Source: Hysterangium stoloniferum
Lineage: Eukaryota > Basidiomycota > Agaricomycetes > Hysterangiales > Hysterangiaceae
DNA: 64,000 nucleotides
NCBI GenBank assembly: GCA_015178975.1
Contig: WHVD01000112.1
Location: forward strand, 1-64,000
Direction: 5' to 3'
The notes below the pieces were generated by a model. It was not told the DNA's origin and did no database searches. It worked only from the letters and a program-made list of their open reading frames with translations. The position numbers and the translations under genes are program-made. This document shows positions 44,201-55,984 of this stretch, piece after piece. Every line of letters starts with the position of its first letter. The first letter of the stretch is position 1.

Positions 44201-45458
44201 AGCAAGAATATGGTGGCCTGCAGGAACATGTGACGTGCATTCTTCATTGTGCATGGCCTGTTAATTGTGAGTCATTCTAGAATCTCATACCTTTTGATAA
44301 CTGATCCTGACGCCATTATGTCCTAGTTAATCTCGGTATAAGCAGTTTCACCCCCCATATTCAAGGCGCCGTAAATCTTATGAAGTAAAGCATATTCCCG
44401 GGAATTCTCTTCCCGTCACTGACACCATACCTCTCAGGCTAGCGATATCGACAATGCATTCTCATCCTGCTCAATTTTACTTCTGTTCTTCTGTCAGCGC
44501 GATTATGGCGTGGCTTGGTCCAGGACCTGCTCCGGAAGAAATCACTGACACGCCGCTTTATGCTCAGGATATGGGTTATGCGCAGTCTAAAGCAAGTCAA
44601 ATACGTGGTTTGGTATTTATGGACATAAATAATTTACTCCTAATCGACAGTGGGTTGTAGAGAAGTTGTGTCAAATAGCCTCGGAGACAACTCAGCTCAA
44701 AGCGCGTGTTCTGAGGATTGGTCAGTTAGTGGGGGATTCTGAGACTGGGATGTGGAATGAGAGTGAGGCTATCTCCCTTATTATTAAGGTGAGTTTTGAT
44801 GTCATAGGTATTATTTGCTGTTTGCATAAGTACTATTATGGAGTCCCTTTATTGACGGGCCTCGCGTTAACAGGGCGCACAAACTCTTGGCGTCATGCCC
44901 ATTCTTGACGAAGTGAGTACCCCAACCACATTCGGCTACCCATATTGATATTTAACCATGGTAATAATAAAGTCAATTGCATGGCTCCCCGTCAATACTG
45001 CTGCCTTAATAATTCATCAGCTACTATCCATACCAGAAGAGAAGCATACTCTCAAACCTCTCCTCTGGCACGTGGTCCAACCTACACAGGTCCCTTGGTC
45101 CAGCATTCTCGATTACCTCACAGCCTGCGGACTTAATTTCAAGCGTATTCCTCGTGAAGACTGGCTCACTACTCTTTGGGCATCAAACCCTGATCCCATA
45201 CAGAACCGTAAGTTGCGTATATCCCTCGTTCTTTGTCAAGTCCAACTCAAGTATTGTAATGCATCATCAGCCACAATAAAGTTGCTCTCCTTTTATGAGC
45301 GGAAGTATGCCGAGGGGAACTATGCCGGTAAGGCGCAGGTAATGTGTACGGAGAAAGTGGAAAAGTGGAGTTCTGCGTTGAGGGACGCACCGTATCCTGA
45401 CGAAGGGATGGTGAAAAAGTGGGTGGAGAGCTGGCGGAGGACCGGGTTTTTAAATTGA
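41238..45458 (+). CDS. NRPS-like adenylate-forming reductase (A-T-R)
   Basis: A single-module enzyme that activates a carboxylic acid as an adenylate, loads it on a carrier and reduces it with NADPH. Exon 1 starts MTIFHSVNHLVQV. The adenylation domain has HSSGSTGYPK (about 41910), PLYH joined over a 49-base intron to NHGHSNFYRAMHAGKP (about 42070-42165), QMGTTEVGQ (across an intron near 42480-42550) and INGEKTNPVPIEL (about 43060). The carrier domain has LFLFGLDSLQATRIR (about 43520), with the Ser for phosphopantetheine. The reductase domain has TGATGSLGAYLLAQF (about 43985) and the GYAQSK Tyr-x3-Lys (about 44577). All joins I checked keep the frame, so it appears intact. There is no condensation domain, so it is not a full NRPS. 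The substrate cannot be read from sequence. Confidence 0.85.
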
Positions 45459-46019
45459 AATGGAATATTGTGAATTGATATGTTTGTTTAGCGGTATAAG
45501 TTGTTTAAATACTAAATGCTTTGATATTTCAAACTAAACTTTTGGCAATCGAGATTCTCGTCAGAAGTACAAAACGTTGGGTGAGATATTGCTGATAACA
45601 AATATGCAGATGACAAGAAATGATCATCAAGACATTTGCTGAGATTACTGAATACTGTGCGAAACGAATCAACTTTTTAGGCAATTTTTGCGTGACTAAA
45701 AGGCCCCTCATGGTTCACTAGTGCCCAACTTACCGCAGGGCTTTTTCAAGTTCTCGGGTGGCGCTTGACAAATGCATAACTTTTTCAAGGCCATTGTTCA
45801 AACTCATGACCTTTCAAGGATGGCCATGAACGTGACCACTATACTATACACTTACAATGATCTTACAATATTGCGTTTTGTCAGTTCTTCATCATATAGT
45901 TGGTTTAATTTAATTTATAGAGGCTTCTGAGAACTGTCGGGCGGGAGGGTTTAATCTCTCCTATGCCAGCCTGTCCTTTGAGATTACTAGAAGATAGGCT
46001 CTTCAAGATCTCCCAGCAC
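45459..46019. other. Intergenic region after the reductase
   Basis: No gene seen; the first 250 bases would carry the 3' end of the reductase transcript. Confidence 0.4.
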
Positions 46020-46345
46020 TGAAAGAAGAAAAGGCTTTCTCTCTACCAAGCTTTGGTACATTGGGAACTATGGAAAGGGGATTAATATTCAGCAGGACAA
46101 CAATCCCAAGCACACCTCAAAACTTGCTCAGAAATAGTTTGAAGACCAAGACATCACTGTTTTGGACTGGTCAGCACAATTCCCAGACCTCAATCCCATT
46201 GAATATCTTTGGACTACTTTGAAAAGGAAGATTTTGAACCATAATGTACTAATGAAAAAGAATTATGAGAGTGGGCATCAACAGAATGGGAGAATATCAC
46301 TGAAGAAGATTCTCAGAGGTTCATAGAAAGCATGCCTATGGTGCC
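46020..46345 (+). pseudogene. Tc1/mariner transposase fragment
   Basis: The plus strand reads IQQDNNPKHTSKLAQK, a stop, then WSAQFPDLNPIEYLWTTLKR. These are the second catalytic Asp block and the PDLNPIE-LW block of Tc1/mariner DDE transposases. Only about 100 residues survive, with stops. The neighbourhood is CpG-poor. It differs from the Tc1 halves at 54647-56227, so it is another family member. Confidence 0.75.
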
Positions 46346-47869
46346 ATTCACTTAGTCACATCTACTTGTGTACAAACTAAGTGCTCATTAAGCATCCAGA
46401 AAAAATCATGTTGTTTGATGCAAGCATTGGCTACATCAGGATCAATGACATGGAGGATTATGGTAGAGACAAGTGTGATTTAGGAGGTGCAGATGGGGAT
46501 CTTGGGATGAATTCCACATGTTAGAGAACACCAATGGTATCTGAATTTTGTGTCAGAAGATTGTGAATCTCTCTGCTGTCATTGAAACAGGTGAATGAGG
46601 TGGGAACACTATGCATGATAATTGTATATGTTTTGCAAGAAATGCAAAGTTGGTCAGAGACAAGGGGAATCCATTTGTCAGCAGTCTGCAGCAGATGTGC
46701 ATGTTCAGCTTCTGTGATAACATTGATCCAAATGTCACCACTTCTGTGTCAACCTGCTGCACAAATTATGGCAGTTTTTCCAATTATAATATCTTCATCT
46801 GTCCCCAAAAAAGGTCTGAGAGTCAAATAAGGGGTTGGTAATGAAATTGACCAATGAATCTGCACTGAGATCTTGCAGGACTGGGATATTTTGATTGCAC
46901 TGACACAGGGTTATGTTAAATTGAGTATCTCAGCATTGAGGAGTCAGTTTTGGCATGGTAAACTTGGTAGCCACTTCTTTGCCGACAGGCACTTCTCTAC
47001 AGACCATCTCAGCATATGTATGATGACTTCAGAATGTGATGGGGTAGTCCAGGCTTGAGACTCATGATATGTGGAGTTATGGCATCCAAATTGGCATGGA
47101 TGTCATTGGAGTGGTTGTGGAGATTGTTTTCTAAGAATGAGGTGCATGGCATGTCAATTAGTATGCATGCAGTGCAGAGATTGTTGATAGTGATGATGGT
47201 GGATTTTGCCATCCTGGTTTTTGGGAAGTTTATATTGAATATGATGTCATGTAGTTTATTAAGTAGTATTGTTAAAGAATTACTCAGTGGGCTTGCAGCA
47301 GGTTTGCCTAGCTGTGGTGTTAGAGCATGGGACCCATGTCAAATACTCTCCAAACCCCAGTGACATCCCCCTATCTAAAGGCAGTTGGCTGGCTAGTTCC
47401 CAGTACCCTGCTCCTTGTTTTGTTTACTAGGGGGTTTATAAGAGTATCAATAGTGCCCATTTTTGTATTACACTGAGTTTGTAGCCAGTATGTCCAGAGA
47501 CTCAAGGTGGCTTACAAACTTGCTATATGTACATATAATGTAAAGGGCGACATATGCACCTAGGATCATCATCAATCTGGAACAAGTACTGGTGGTGAGG
47601 TCAGTAAGGCACTGAGTGCTATGTAGCTTACTGAATCATATCAATTGGCTGTAAACTCCTCTAGTCCACTCGAAACTGAGGCCTGACCATCCTTTTCTCT
47701 ATGGATTCCCCCCTGTTAGCCCGAATTTGAGGCCCACAACCTCCAAGGCTGACCCAACAGGCTACATAAAATCTAGAATAGGTTGAATTTCTTTCATATT
47801 ATATTTCCGTACACTAATAATTTATTCTAATCGACATTTCGTTGTTGTCAAAGCCGTGTCAAAGCCAAA
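46346..47869. other. CpG-poor sequence, probably transposon debris
   Basis: AT-rich and nearly free of CpG. Reading stretches on both strands (for example 46582-46841 and 47009-47363) overlap each other and show no domain I know. I regard it as decayed mobile-element sequence. Confidence 0.4.
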
Positions 47870-48250
47870 GGCAATTCTCAAAACAGATATTCGGAGGATG
47901 GGCCAATTAGTGGAGAATTCGGGAACCGAGATATGAAACGAAAGTGAAGCTATCTCCCTGGAGGGGGCACAAACTAGGCGTCATGCCCATTTTCGATGAA
48001 TTGAGTACCTCAACTATGTTTTCGGGTACATTATATTAAGATTTAATCCTGTTGTTAGAGAAGTCACTTGGATGGCTTCCTATAGCTGCCGCAATAATTC
48101 ATTAGGTAACATTCCTTTCAGAAGAAAAGGGCAGCCCAAATCCCCTCTGGCACGTGGGCTGGCGCCTATACAAGTAACTCGATCCCAGCATTCTCGATCA
48201 CCCTTACCCTGACTCAATTCAATTTATATTTATCGTGAAAACTTTGCATG
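47870..48250 (+). pseudogene. Decayed partial copy of the reductase 3' end
   Basis: The sequence parallels 44700-45190 of the intact reductase gene: GGTCAGTTAGTGG-like start, GGCGTCATGCCCATT, TTGGATGGCTTCC, CCCTCTGGCACGTGG and CCCAGCATTCTCGAT in the same order and spacing. Stops and small indels are frequent. It shows that the reductase region was once duplicated in tandem, or that a neighbouring paralogue decayed. Confidence 0.75.
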
Positions 48251-49788
48251 TAAAGGCAGGTGTCCTGTAAGCGGGAGATGAGAAATCAGCTCCACATTCG
48301 TAGATCAACGCCAGTCGCCGCGTCCTGAGTTACAATGACGGCTATGATGGTTTTACTGCATTGGGCGTCATTTTGCCATGTTTAATCCAAGAATCGGATG
48401 TGTGAATTCAGGGGCTGCGCAATCCAGGGGTAATTTGCCTTATCACTAATGCTATTAATCAAAGTCAAACAACAGGGCCAATCATGCTTCCAATGCTACT
48501 AGTAGAAGTCGGGTTCACATTTGTACCTTCGCATTAACCAAACAACATATGACATGCCCTGGTGACACTACACCGCTACGTCGTGAACCCCAAGATAACG
48601 ATTAGCCTGGGAGATGTTGTGCTGAAAGATATGGACCCCTCGTGATGGTGAGCAGCGAATTGATGCAAACGCGCAGGGCCGACGCTACTGGAGAAGGAAC
48701 TACCGGCTTTAAGGTCAGTATGACGGGAAATGAAAAGAAAAGTTAGGTTTTACTATCATTGGCAGAGACAATTGACTCTGGAAAATCACCCACGTTAGTC
48801 CGTCGTGCGCGATATTAAATAAATAATTGATAAGATAAGGCAAAGCAGAAGTTTAAAAATAGGTACACATCAATCCCAATCCGGGCGATCCCCAGGCTGT
48901 GCAGTCGTACGAATTTGTACGATATTTCCTGAGTTGCGGTCGATAATCATTTCCTCGGAACGGGAGGATGTGTGCCTTGGCGTAGCCGGTCGCTTATTGC
49001 ACGACGGCCCTTAGTCTGAAATTACATCATTGATACGATAGCGATACCCCATATCCTACAACCCAACGCAATACAGCACTGAACTGCCCAAGACATGTGT
49101 AAGCCGTTGTCAAATGCTTATTGCTTTTACGGACGGATTCCTTGATAGTTGGGAGTCTTCCACATGTTTGCTATTCACTGCTGGTTAGGATGGGTTGGGA
49201 CAGATAACGAACGCGGAAATCGGTATAAATTTCACGCGTTGCGCACAGAGTCCTAAACACGTTATAAATGTTCATGGTAGACAACTTACTGGTTGGATGT
49301 GTAGATCCGATCAGGTGACAATGTTGAGGAAAAATATGAATGATTGTAACGCGTCTCGTGTCATTGTTTTTGCGCGGGTGGACATATTACATGTCGACAA
49401 GTACTGTTTCTGGGGTCGATCACCTTATCATTTGAATCCAGATGTTGGAGAAGAGAAGCACAAGGCGTTCAGAATCTGGCTGCAAGGAGAGTGCATATAT
49501 GGGCCACGGAGGATATCTTGACCCCCCCCAAGCTCAGCTATTTCTGGTTTATAAACGTTCATGGCCGAAATGGTGTTCAGAGTCACCCCCTGAGTCATTA
49601 GCTTGGAAGATGGAGGCCCGGACGACGACTGATAATTAGTGGTTGGGTTTTCCCGAGACCACCCGGGCCGTGACTAGGCCCTTTTCCGGACCGCATGCCG
49701 TTTGTGTAGCAACTTTAATGACATTCTTGCTTGTTAAATACGTATCGAATGAATTTTGTTGTGCCATATCTTGGTGTTTCTCTGTACC
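48251..49788. other. Intergenic region upstream of the aldolase
   Basis: No gene supported. A 108-codon frame at 49195-49521 shows no known motif. The last stretch (49640-49788) probably holds the aldolase promoter. Confidence 0.45.
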
Positions 49789-51018
49789 ATGCCAACATCC
49801 ATAGCATTTAACGGACATTCAGCCCAAACCCGCCCTCTTCTCCCTGGTGTATTTGCCCCTATTCCAGCTTTCTTCTTGCCCGAAACTGAGGAATTAGGTG
49901 AATAAATCTGTGAATGTCTTTAAATATTTTTGATTTACCAAAGCATCACGTTCTCAGATCTTCCAACATTCGAATCCCATGTCCTTCGCGTCGCAAACGC
50001 AGGTATCGGCCTCGTCATAAGTGGCTCCATGGGTGAAGCACACCACCTTACACACGAAGAACGTGCCACTCTTATTCGTATTGCACGCCATGCACTCGAC
50101 CATGCACAGCCCTCCCTTGTGCACGTACCTATAATTGCTGGTACGGGTGCAGGGAGCACAAAGGAGACTATCCAGCTTACTAAGGAGGCAGCACAGGCAG
50201 GTGCGGACTTCGCGATTGTCATTGCAAGCGGGTATTTCGCAGGTGCTTTGGATCGCCAGGCGTTGAAAGAATTTTGGGTGGATGTATCACAGGCGAGTCC
50301 GATTCCTGTTATGATCTATAATTGTGAGCTGGTTCGCAATCTTGGGAGTCTTCAATTGAATTTTTACCCCCCCCGCGCACAGATCCCGGTGCGGCTGGTG
50401 GGCTTGACCTTGATTCTGATATCATCGAAGAGTTGGCACGAGAGCAAGACAACATTTGCGGAGTAAAGTTAACCTGCGGAAACGTCGGCAAGCTTGCTCG
50501 TATCGCGGCTGCAGTCTCTGAACCATCCTTCACAAAGAGTCATCCACGTCGGTCGAAAAATGCCCAAACATTCCTTGTTTTGGGCGGATTTTGTGATTTC
50601 TTAGTTCCTTCGCTGTTCGCTAACGCCCACGGCGCCATCACTGGACTGGCAAATTTGGCTCCCGTACGTTGCTACGTTGCATTATCAGATGGAATCAGCG
50701 CAACTCAACCATGTCATTTTATTTTTGGAATCTCAGAATACAATCCGTCGTCTCTTCGACTTGACTTCCTCAGCCCTTTCTGACCCTTCCAAACTGGCGG
50801 CGGCTCAAGAGCTCCAAGGGATTGTTGCCCATGCGGATCGCACCGTCGCTCTTTCCGGCATCGCTGGAACCAAATATCTCCTTCAACAGACGTCTGGGTA
50901 TGGTGGTGTTCCTAGAAAGCCACTACGAGCAACGGAAGCCAGAGCAGGCGAAGTGTTGCTGACGCATGCGAATGTCGTAGCGTTACTTGAGGAAGAGGAG
51001 AAATGGAAGAAGGTGTAG
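49789..51018 (+). CDS. Class I aldolase of the DHDPS/NAL family (2-keto-3-deoxy sugar acid aldolase type)
   Basis: Exons 49789-49897, 49958-50323, 50383-50663 and 50737-51018 join in frame to about 345 residues. Start MPTSIAFNGHSAQTRP, then LLPGVFAPIPAFF. SGSMGEAHHLTHEER corresponds to the substrate-binding G-[S/T]-x-GE loop. IPVMIYNYPGAAGGLDL provides the catalytic Tyr, and GVKLTCGNVGKL the Schiff-base Lys. Family members split or join pyruvate and an aldehyde. In fungi the L-threo-3-deoxy-hexulosonate aldolase of D-galacturonate breakdown belongs here. The decayed enolase-superfamily dehydratase next door supports a sugar-acid role, but the exact substrate is inferred. Confidence 0.83.
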
Positions 51019-51557
51019 GACTTTTGTTGCGACGTCGTTTGTATAGTATGTTTACGGCGCATGTGGTTAAGAAACGGGAGAGAGGTGCATGTATGCGCTT
51101 GTATTGCCTATTTTTCCGATATCATAAACCCTATCAATGATGTAACACGAGAGAACTGACCCTTATATGTGCGTCTGAGCTTTGTAACCTTTATGGTAAA
51201 GAGGTCCTTGACTGGGAGAAAACATTTATCCGAGGTCCTGGGATCAGTGGGAGATGTCACAGGCTATACCGAATATACGAATATATCTGGACGCTTCACC
51301 CGACTTTGCCAGTAAAGATAAAATGTTTTATTCCAAGACATAGATAAAGTCGCACCCATTCCAAACCTCTCCCGAGCCCTTAATATTCATCTTAAACTGG
51401 ACAGAGAGAGCCAACGAACAGTCCCGATTGTCCCAACATGTCTATAATGAAAGTCGGCAAATTTCGATGTATGAATGCATGAAACTTGGGACCTAGACAC
51501 CATCTGAATTAGAATAACTGCGCGGGGCGATCCAGCTCATCCGCCCGACCATCCGCC
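51019..51557. other. Interval between aldolase and dehydratase relic
   Basis: No gene seen. Both flanking genes point the same way. Confidence 0.4.
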
Positions 51558-52290
51558 ATGGATGACATTATCGTCAAATTCGGGTATTTTCGTGTTAGAC
51601 CTAGTTGGCTATTCGTTCGTACCGAGTCCAGCAATGGATATGTAGGATGGGGTGAGGCAACGCTGGCGGGACAGAGAACTCATTCCGGGAAAGCGTGCCG
51701 AAGCGGTCGAGGGACCTTAGAAGCTTTGAAGGAGACATTTATAAGTTCACCAACAGATAATATTGATATTGCAAGTAGTCCCGCCTCAATGTGCTAAACT
51801 CACCTAGGATTTCTCATCATTGATAAGGAGGAGCTAAGGCAGCATGGCTATCGATCAAGGTAACGATGGACCCATAGCAATACGATTCACAACGATCTTT
51901 AGATTCTATCGCAAGGGAGAGGTGCTTATGAGGGCCAGCTCGGTTTAGATATTGCACTGTGGGATTTACCAGGTCGAAGGTTGGGTGTATCGATCTTGTC
52001 TCTACTGGCGGTAAGGTCCCTGAAAATACAAGCATATCTGAGAAATTTCATCCCTTGGTCTGATCAATCATTCATTTAATTCAGAAGAGTTGGATCGGTG
52101 GAGATCAACCTAGTGATATTGAGGAATCAGTGAAAACAAGAAGAGATGCCGGATATAAAGCAGTCAAGGTCCCCATTACCTCATTCAATATACGGAATCT
52201 AATATTGATTCATTCGATAAGATGACCGTAACGGAAGATCTCGGCTTCCAAGTTATCGAAATCGATGAAGAACACCATTGATGCGGGATG
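51558..52290 (+). pseudogene. Sugar-acid dehydratase relic (mandelate racemase/enolase superfamily)
   Basis: The plus strand opens MDDIIVKFGYFRVRPSWLFV and WGEATLAGQRTHSGKA, the N-terminal capping domain of galactonate/galactarate-type dehydratases. Further pieces in other frames read GAYEGQLGLDIALWDLPGRRLGV and SWIGGDQPSDIEESVKTRRD followed by GYKAVKV. Frameshifts separate the pieces. The metal-binding Asp/Glu region beyond about 52290 is not recognisable. In the fungal galacturonate pathway an enolase-superfamily dehydratase makes the substrate of a DHDPS-family aldolase, so the pair at 49789-52290 probably was a functional unit. Confidence 0.72.
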
Positions 52291-52842
52291 AATCCCCGTG
52301 AGTCTTTCCTACTGAAAGATAAAAAGTACTGAGCATTAAAATGACAGATATGGCGAGGACCAGATGCCGGTTTCCGTGAATGGTGATACGTTGGCGTAAA
52401 ATACCACGCTAATTTCTGTTGGGTTTCGAAGTAATCTATAACGACAATACTCAGTCTCGGAGGGTGAAAACGAGAATGAGGGAAAACTTTCTAACTCAGA
52501 CCTACAGCATATATAATGCTTTTGACGTCGCATACACAAATGTATGCGGAGGTTGTGGACCTTAGTGGACCAGACAGACACATGACGCAAATTGTATTCA
52601 AATGAACTATGCTCAATTCATACATTCGCTGAGCCGGCCCCTTTGTTCCTTGTGCCACCTTTAGCGCCTGTAAATAAATAGCGGAGTTTGAGTCATGAAT
52701 GTACGTACGTACCCCTTACCTGTTTACCTCCATATACAAGCCACAGGTTAAACGGGAACTAAATATCTTTTACTTGATTTTATTCTGAACTCCTAGTTTA
52801 GTTTCATCGACAACCTTCAACTTCAACGCCCTCCAACTTGAA
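52291..52842. other. Dehydratase debris and oxygenase upstream region
   Basis: The left part is probably the unrecognisable 3' end of the dehydratase relic. The right part (52600-52842) leads into the oxygenase start codon. No gene seen. Confidence 0.4.
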
Positions 52843-54379
52843 ATGTCGAACTCGGAAGAAACTACCACAACGCCACTAGCTGCTGCATCCCTGACCCCTC
52901 TGGACAAGAAGATTCTTAGAGATCTCGTGGACAAGCTCTCAGAAACCGGATCCCCATTCTGCTGCGGTGGTATTATTAGGCTTCCACCTGATGAAAAACT
53001 GGGGTTGTTTTATGACTTTGGAAATCAAGGTCAAGCTCGCAGGTATGCCTGGTCTGTGGTATTAGATTGATACGTGTTGAGTTTCTTTTCCCCGTAGACT
53101 TAAATTTCCAATAGAAAATACGGAAGATGTGAGCAATTTGGTTGACGCATGCTCACCTTCCTCCCATGGCCGTGGTGATGAAACGGTCTTTGACCCGTCC
53201 TATCGTTTGGCACGAGAGTTGAAGAGAGACCAGTTTGCACTCACTGCGGACATAATTCACGATAGCGACGTCCTTCAAAGCATATCTAGGCTTGCGGCAG
53301 CGGGGACAAAGCCTGAGGATGGCAGACTAGTCTCGAGATTGTATAAGTTGAATGCCTATACCAAGGAGGGTTTTTTCAAGATTCATCGTGATACTCCTAA
53401 GTCACAATATCATGTTGGCACACTTGTAGTAGTCTTGCCAGTAATGTTCGAAGGTGGTGCCTTACGTGTTATTCATGGAGGCAAAGAGGTTATATTCGAT
53501 TGGAAGACGGACGAGTCATCTCCTGACAGACTTTCTTTGCCCTGGGCATTCCTCTTTTCTGACGTTGAGCATGAAGTCCTTCCTGTCATCTCGGGAACTC
53601 GGCTTACGCTTGCGTATGACATCTTCGTCAAACAACACCCCAAAGTGGATGAGTTATTCTCACTACAATTACTCGATCCCTTGACCTTCCCGTTGTATCA
53701 CGATCTGAAAGCCGCCTTGGAGGATTCCAGATTCCTCGCTCAAGGAGGGAAAGTTGCTATTGCATTGTCTCACCAGTATCCCATCGAAAGAAACAAGGAG
53801 TCGCGTTACTATACTTACGAATACTCCATCGAAAGAAACAACGAGCTGCGTCATTATGTTATGTATCTCAAGGGTATGGATGCTACACTTTACCATATTA
53901 TATCATCCCTTGGTATACCTGTCTCACCGCGCGTGGTATACGATGCTGGACGTGACTTCTACTCGGTGAAAAATGTTGTGGGCCTTGTAGACGATGACAA
54001 TTTTGCGCCCGCTCATGTTTATGAGGACGAGTCAAACTATTCAACCGTTATTGAAGTTTTTTATACATCAAATGCCCTCGTATACCACGAATTTGATGGC
54101 ATGTTTGAAGGTAGTGAAGCAGAATTCTGCGAGTCGGAGCTTAATGCAAGCGTAGAGCGAAGCTTGATCTGTAAGTCACTATATTAAAATTTCATTGTAT
54201 ATAAACTGAGCCTTGTGCCTTCAAAAGGGGCTCGCAAACCTTCAAAGGACGTATTTATGCAAAGTGGCACATACATTACCTATGGCAACGAGGCTAACGT
54301 CAGCAGTATATATTCGGCCGTAGCCCTTGTTCTGGATATTCCTCCATTCGGAGAAGGGGTGCGGGCGGTCATTAGCTGA
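52843..54379 (+). CDS. 2-oxoglutarate/Fe(II) dioxygenase, fungal prolyl-hydroxylase-like
   Basis: Exons 52843-53042, 53098-54170 and 54228-54379 join in frame to 474 residues. The double-stranded beta-helix core begins at YKLNAYTKEGFFKIHRDTP, where His-x-Asp supplies two Fe(II) ligands. LVVVLPVMFEGGALRVIHGG follows. SDVEHEVLPVISGTRLTLAY carries the distal His and the 2-oxoglutarate-binding Arg. The tail (YITYGNEANVSSIYSAVALV) is also typical of these fungal proteins. A 45-base tandem duplication around 53781-53870 adds a second IERN-x-E segment. Substrate unknown; family members hydroxylate proteins or small molecules. No signal peptide, so probably cytosolic or nuclear. Confidence 0.82.
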
Positions 54380-54884
54380 AGACTCAGGCAGTTCATTACA
54401 TTTCGTACCCATCTACCACAGGTCTACAAAGCTAATAACTAGGAGTTGTCATGCAGCCCAATGCATAGTCAAGTTAGTGAAACAATTTGCTCTCCACTGT
54501 ACCTTGCTGTAGTCTCTAGAATAAAAATTTAACTGCTTTTCTTACCAATGGTGAAACCTCTGGAACCAAGCTAGTATTATGATGACAAGTATAGTGAGGA
54601 CTTGATGGTGGTTTCCTTGAAATTGGGATGCATTGAAGTGCAAATATAGTAGGCAACAAAACCGTTCAGATGTTTCTTTGTTTTGAAAAGACCCTTTAGC
54701 ATTAGCCCAAAATAAATTCTAAAAATTCTGAATAAATTCTGATAGATGCTCTAATATCACAAAATGTTGATTACATAACCATTATGTCATATGTCCATTT
54801 ATGGCAATGTAATAATAGGATTAATGAAGCTTGTACATCCAAACAGTTGTGTTGCCTGTATTTTATAAACCCTATATACTAAAC

Positions 54885-55510
54885 TAGTACTTGGTATACC
54901 CTCCCTTGGCCTTAATTACACCTTCAACTCTTCTAGGCATACTTTTTACCAAGTTCTGACACATCTCTTTTGGTATCTTCTCCCATTCCACTTGACAGTG
55001 CTTCCAAAGCTCCTCCACTCCACTAGGTAGTGTGTTGTAGTCAGTTAGCCTCCTTTTCAAGGGTTTAGATCTGGAGACTGTGCTGGTCATTGCATAACAG
55101 TATAGCCATGGTCATCAAACCACTTTTGAGCAGTTTTCTGGTATGCTTTGGCCCATTATCCTGCTGGAAGATGGTATCAGATGGAGATTCTTTGTAAAAC
55201 TCAAGGGATTGCTGAAGTTCATCCTCCAAGATGGAGCAGTAAAGTTGTGGATCCATCTTCCCTTCAATCCTAATGGCATATCCAATGCCTTCCCAATGCA
55301 TGCAACCACACATCATCACACTACCACCACCAAACCTCAATGATCCCTCCACCTGCCTATTGGTCAACCCCTCCCCCACCTTTTTCTACAACCAGTTCCT
55401 TCCATCTGACCCAAGACAATTGATTTTGGTCTCATCAGAGAATACAACACTCTTTCAGACCTCCAGAGTGTACTCCTGATGTCTCTCTGCCCACTGTAGC
55501 CTCTCCCTCC
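54885..55510 (-). pseudogene. Tc1/mariner transposase, left half (minus strand)
   Basis: Reading leftwards: VVFSDETKINCLGSDGRNWL (first catalytic Asp region, in the spacer), GGSVMMCGCMHWEGIG, IFQQDNGPKHTRK (second catalytic Asp). A frameshift follows, and the end reads LPSGVEELWKHCQVEWEKIP ... KAKGGYTKY. The PDLNP block is joined directly to LKRRL, so the usual IEHLW stretch is deleted. The N-terminal DNA-binding part is absent. Confidence 0.85.
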
Positions 55511-55514
55511 TGTA

Positions 55515-55984
55515 AGGTGGAGGGAACATTGAAGTTTGATGGTGGTAGTGTGATGATGTGGGGTTGCATGCATTGGGAAGGCATTGGATATGTCACTAGT
55601 ATTGAAGGGAAGATGGATTCACAGCTTTACTGCTCCATCTTGGAGGATGAACTTCAGCAATCCCTTGAGTTTTACAAAGAATCTCCATCTGATACCATCT
55701 TCCAGCAGGATAATGGGCCAAAGCATACCAGAAAACTGCTCAAAAGTGGTTTGATGACCATGGCTATACTGTTATGCAATGACCAGCACAGTCTCCAGAT
55801 CTAAACCCTTGAAAAGGAGGCTAACTGAGTACAACACACTACCTAGTGGAGTGGAGGAGCTTTGGGAACACTGTCAAGTGGAATGGGAGAAGATACCAAA
55901 AGAGGTATGTCAGAACTTGATAAAAAGTATGCCTAGAAGAGTTGAATCTGTAATTAAGGCCAAGGGAGGGTATACCAAGTACTA
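55515..55984 (+). pseudogene. Tc1/mariner transposase, right half (plus strand)
   Basis: This mirrors the left copy from LKFDGGSVMMWGCMHWEGIG to KAKGGYTKY, including the frameshift after KLLKSG and the deletion after PDLNP. The first catalytic Asp region is missing from this arm. Small differences (for example ESVIKAKGG versus EGVIKAKGG) are the only divergence. Confidence 0.85.

Noticed and set aside
41238..45458. Full non-ribosomal peptide synthetase
   Set aside because: There is one adenylation and one carrier domain and a reductase but no condensation domain, so it is an NRPS-like reductase.
46582..47363. Possible transposase or gag in CpG-poor sequence
   Set aside because: I tested both strands for KDZ, Plavaka and Tc1 landmarks and found none beyond the fragment at 46020-46345.
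49195..49521. 108-codon plus-strand frame
   Set aside because: No known motif and no supporting splice sites.
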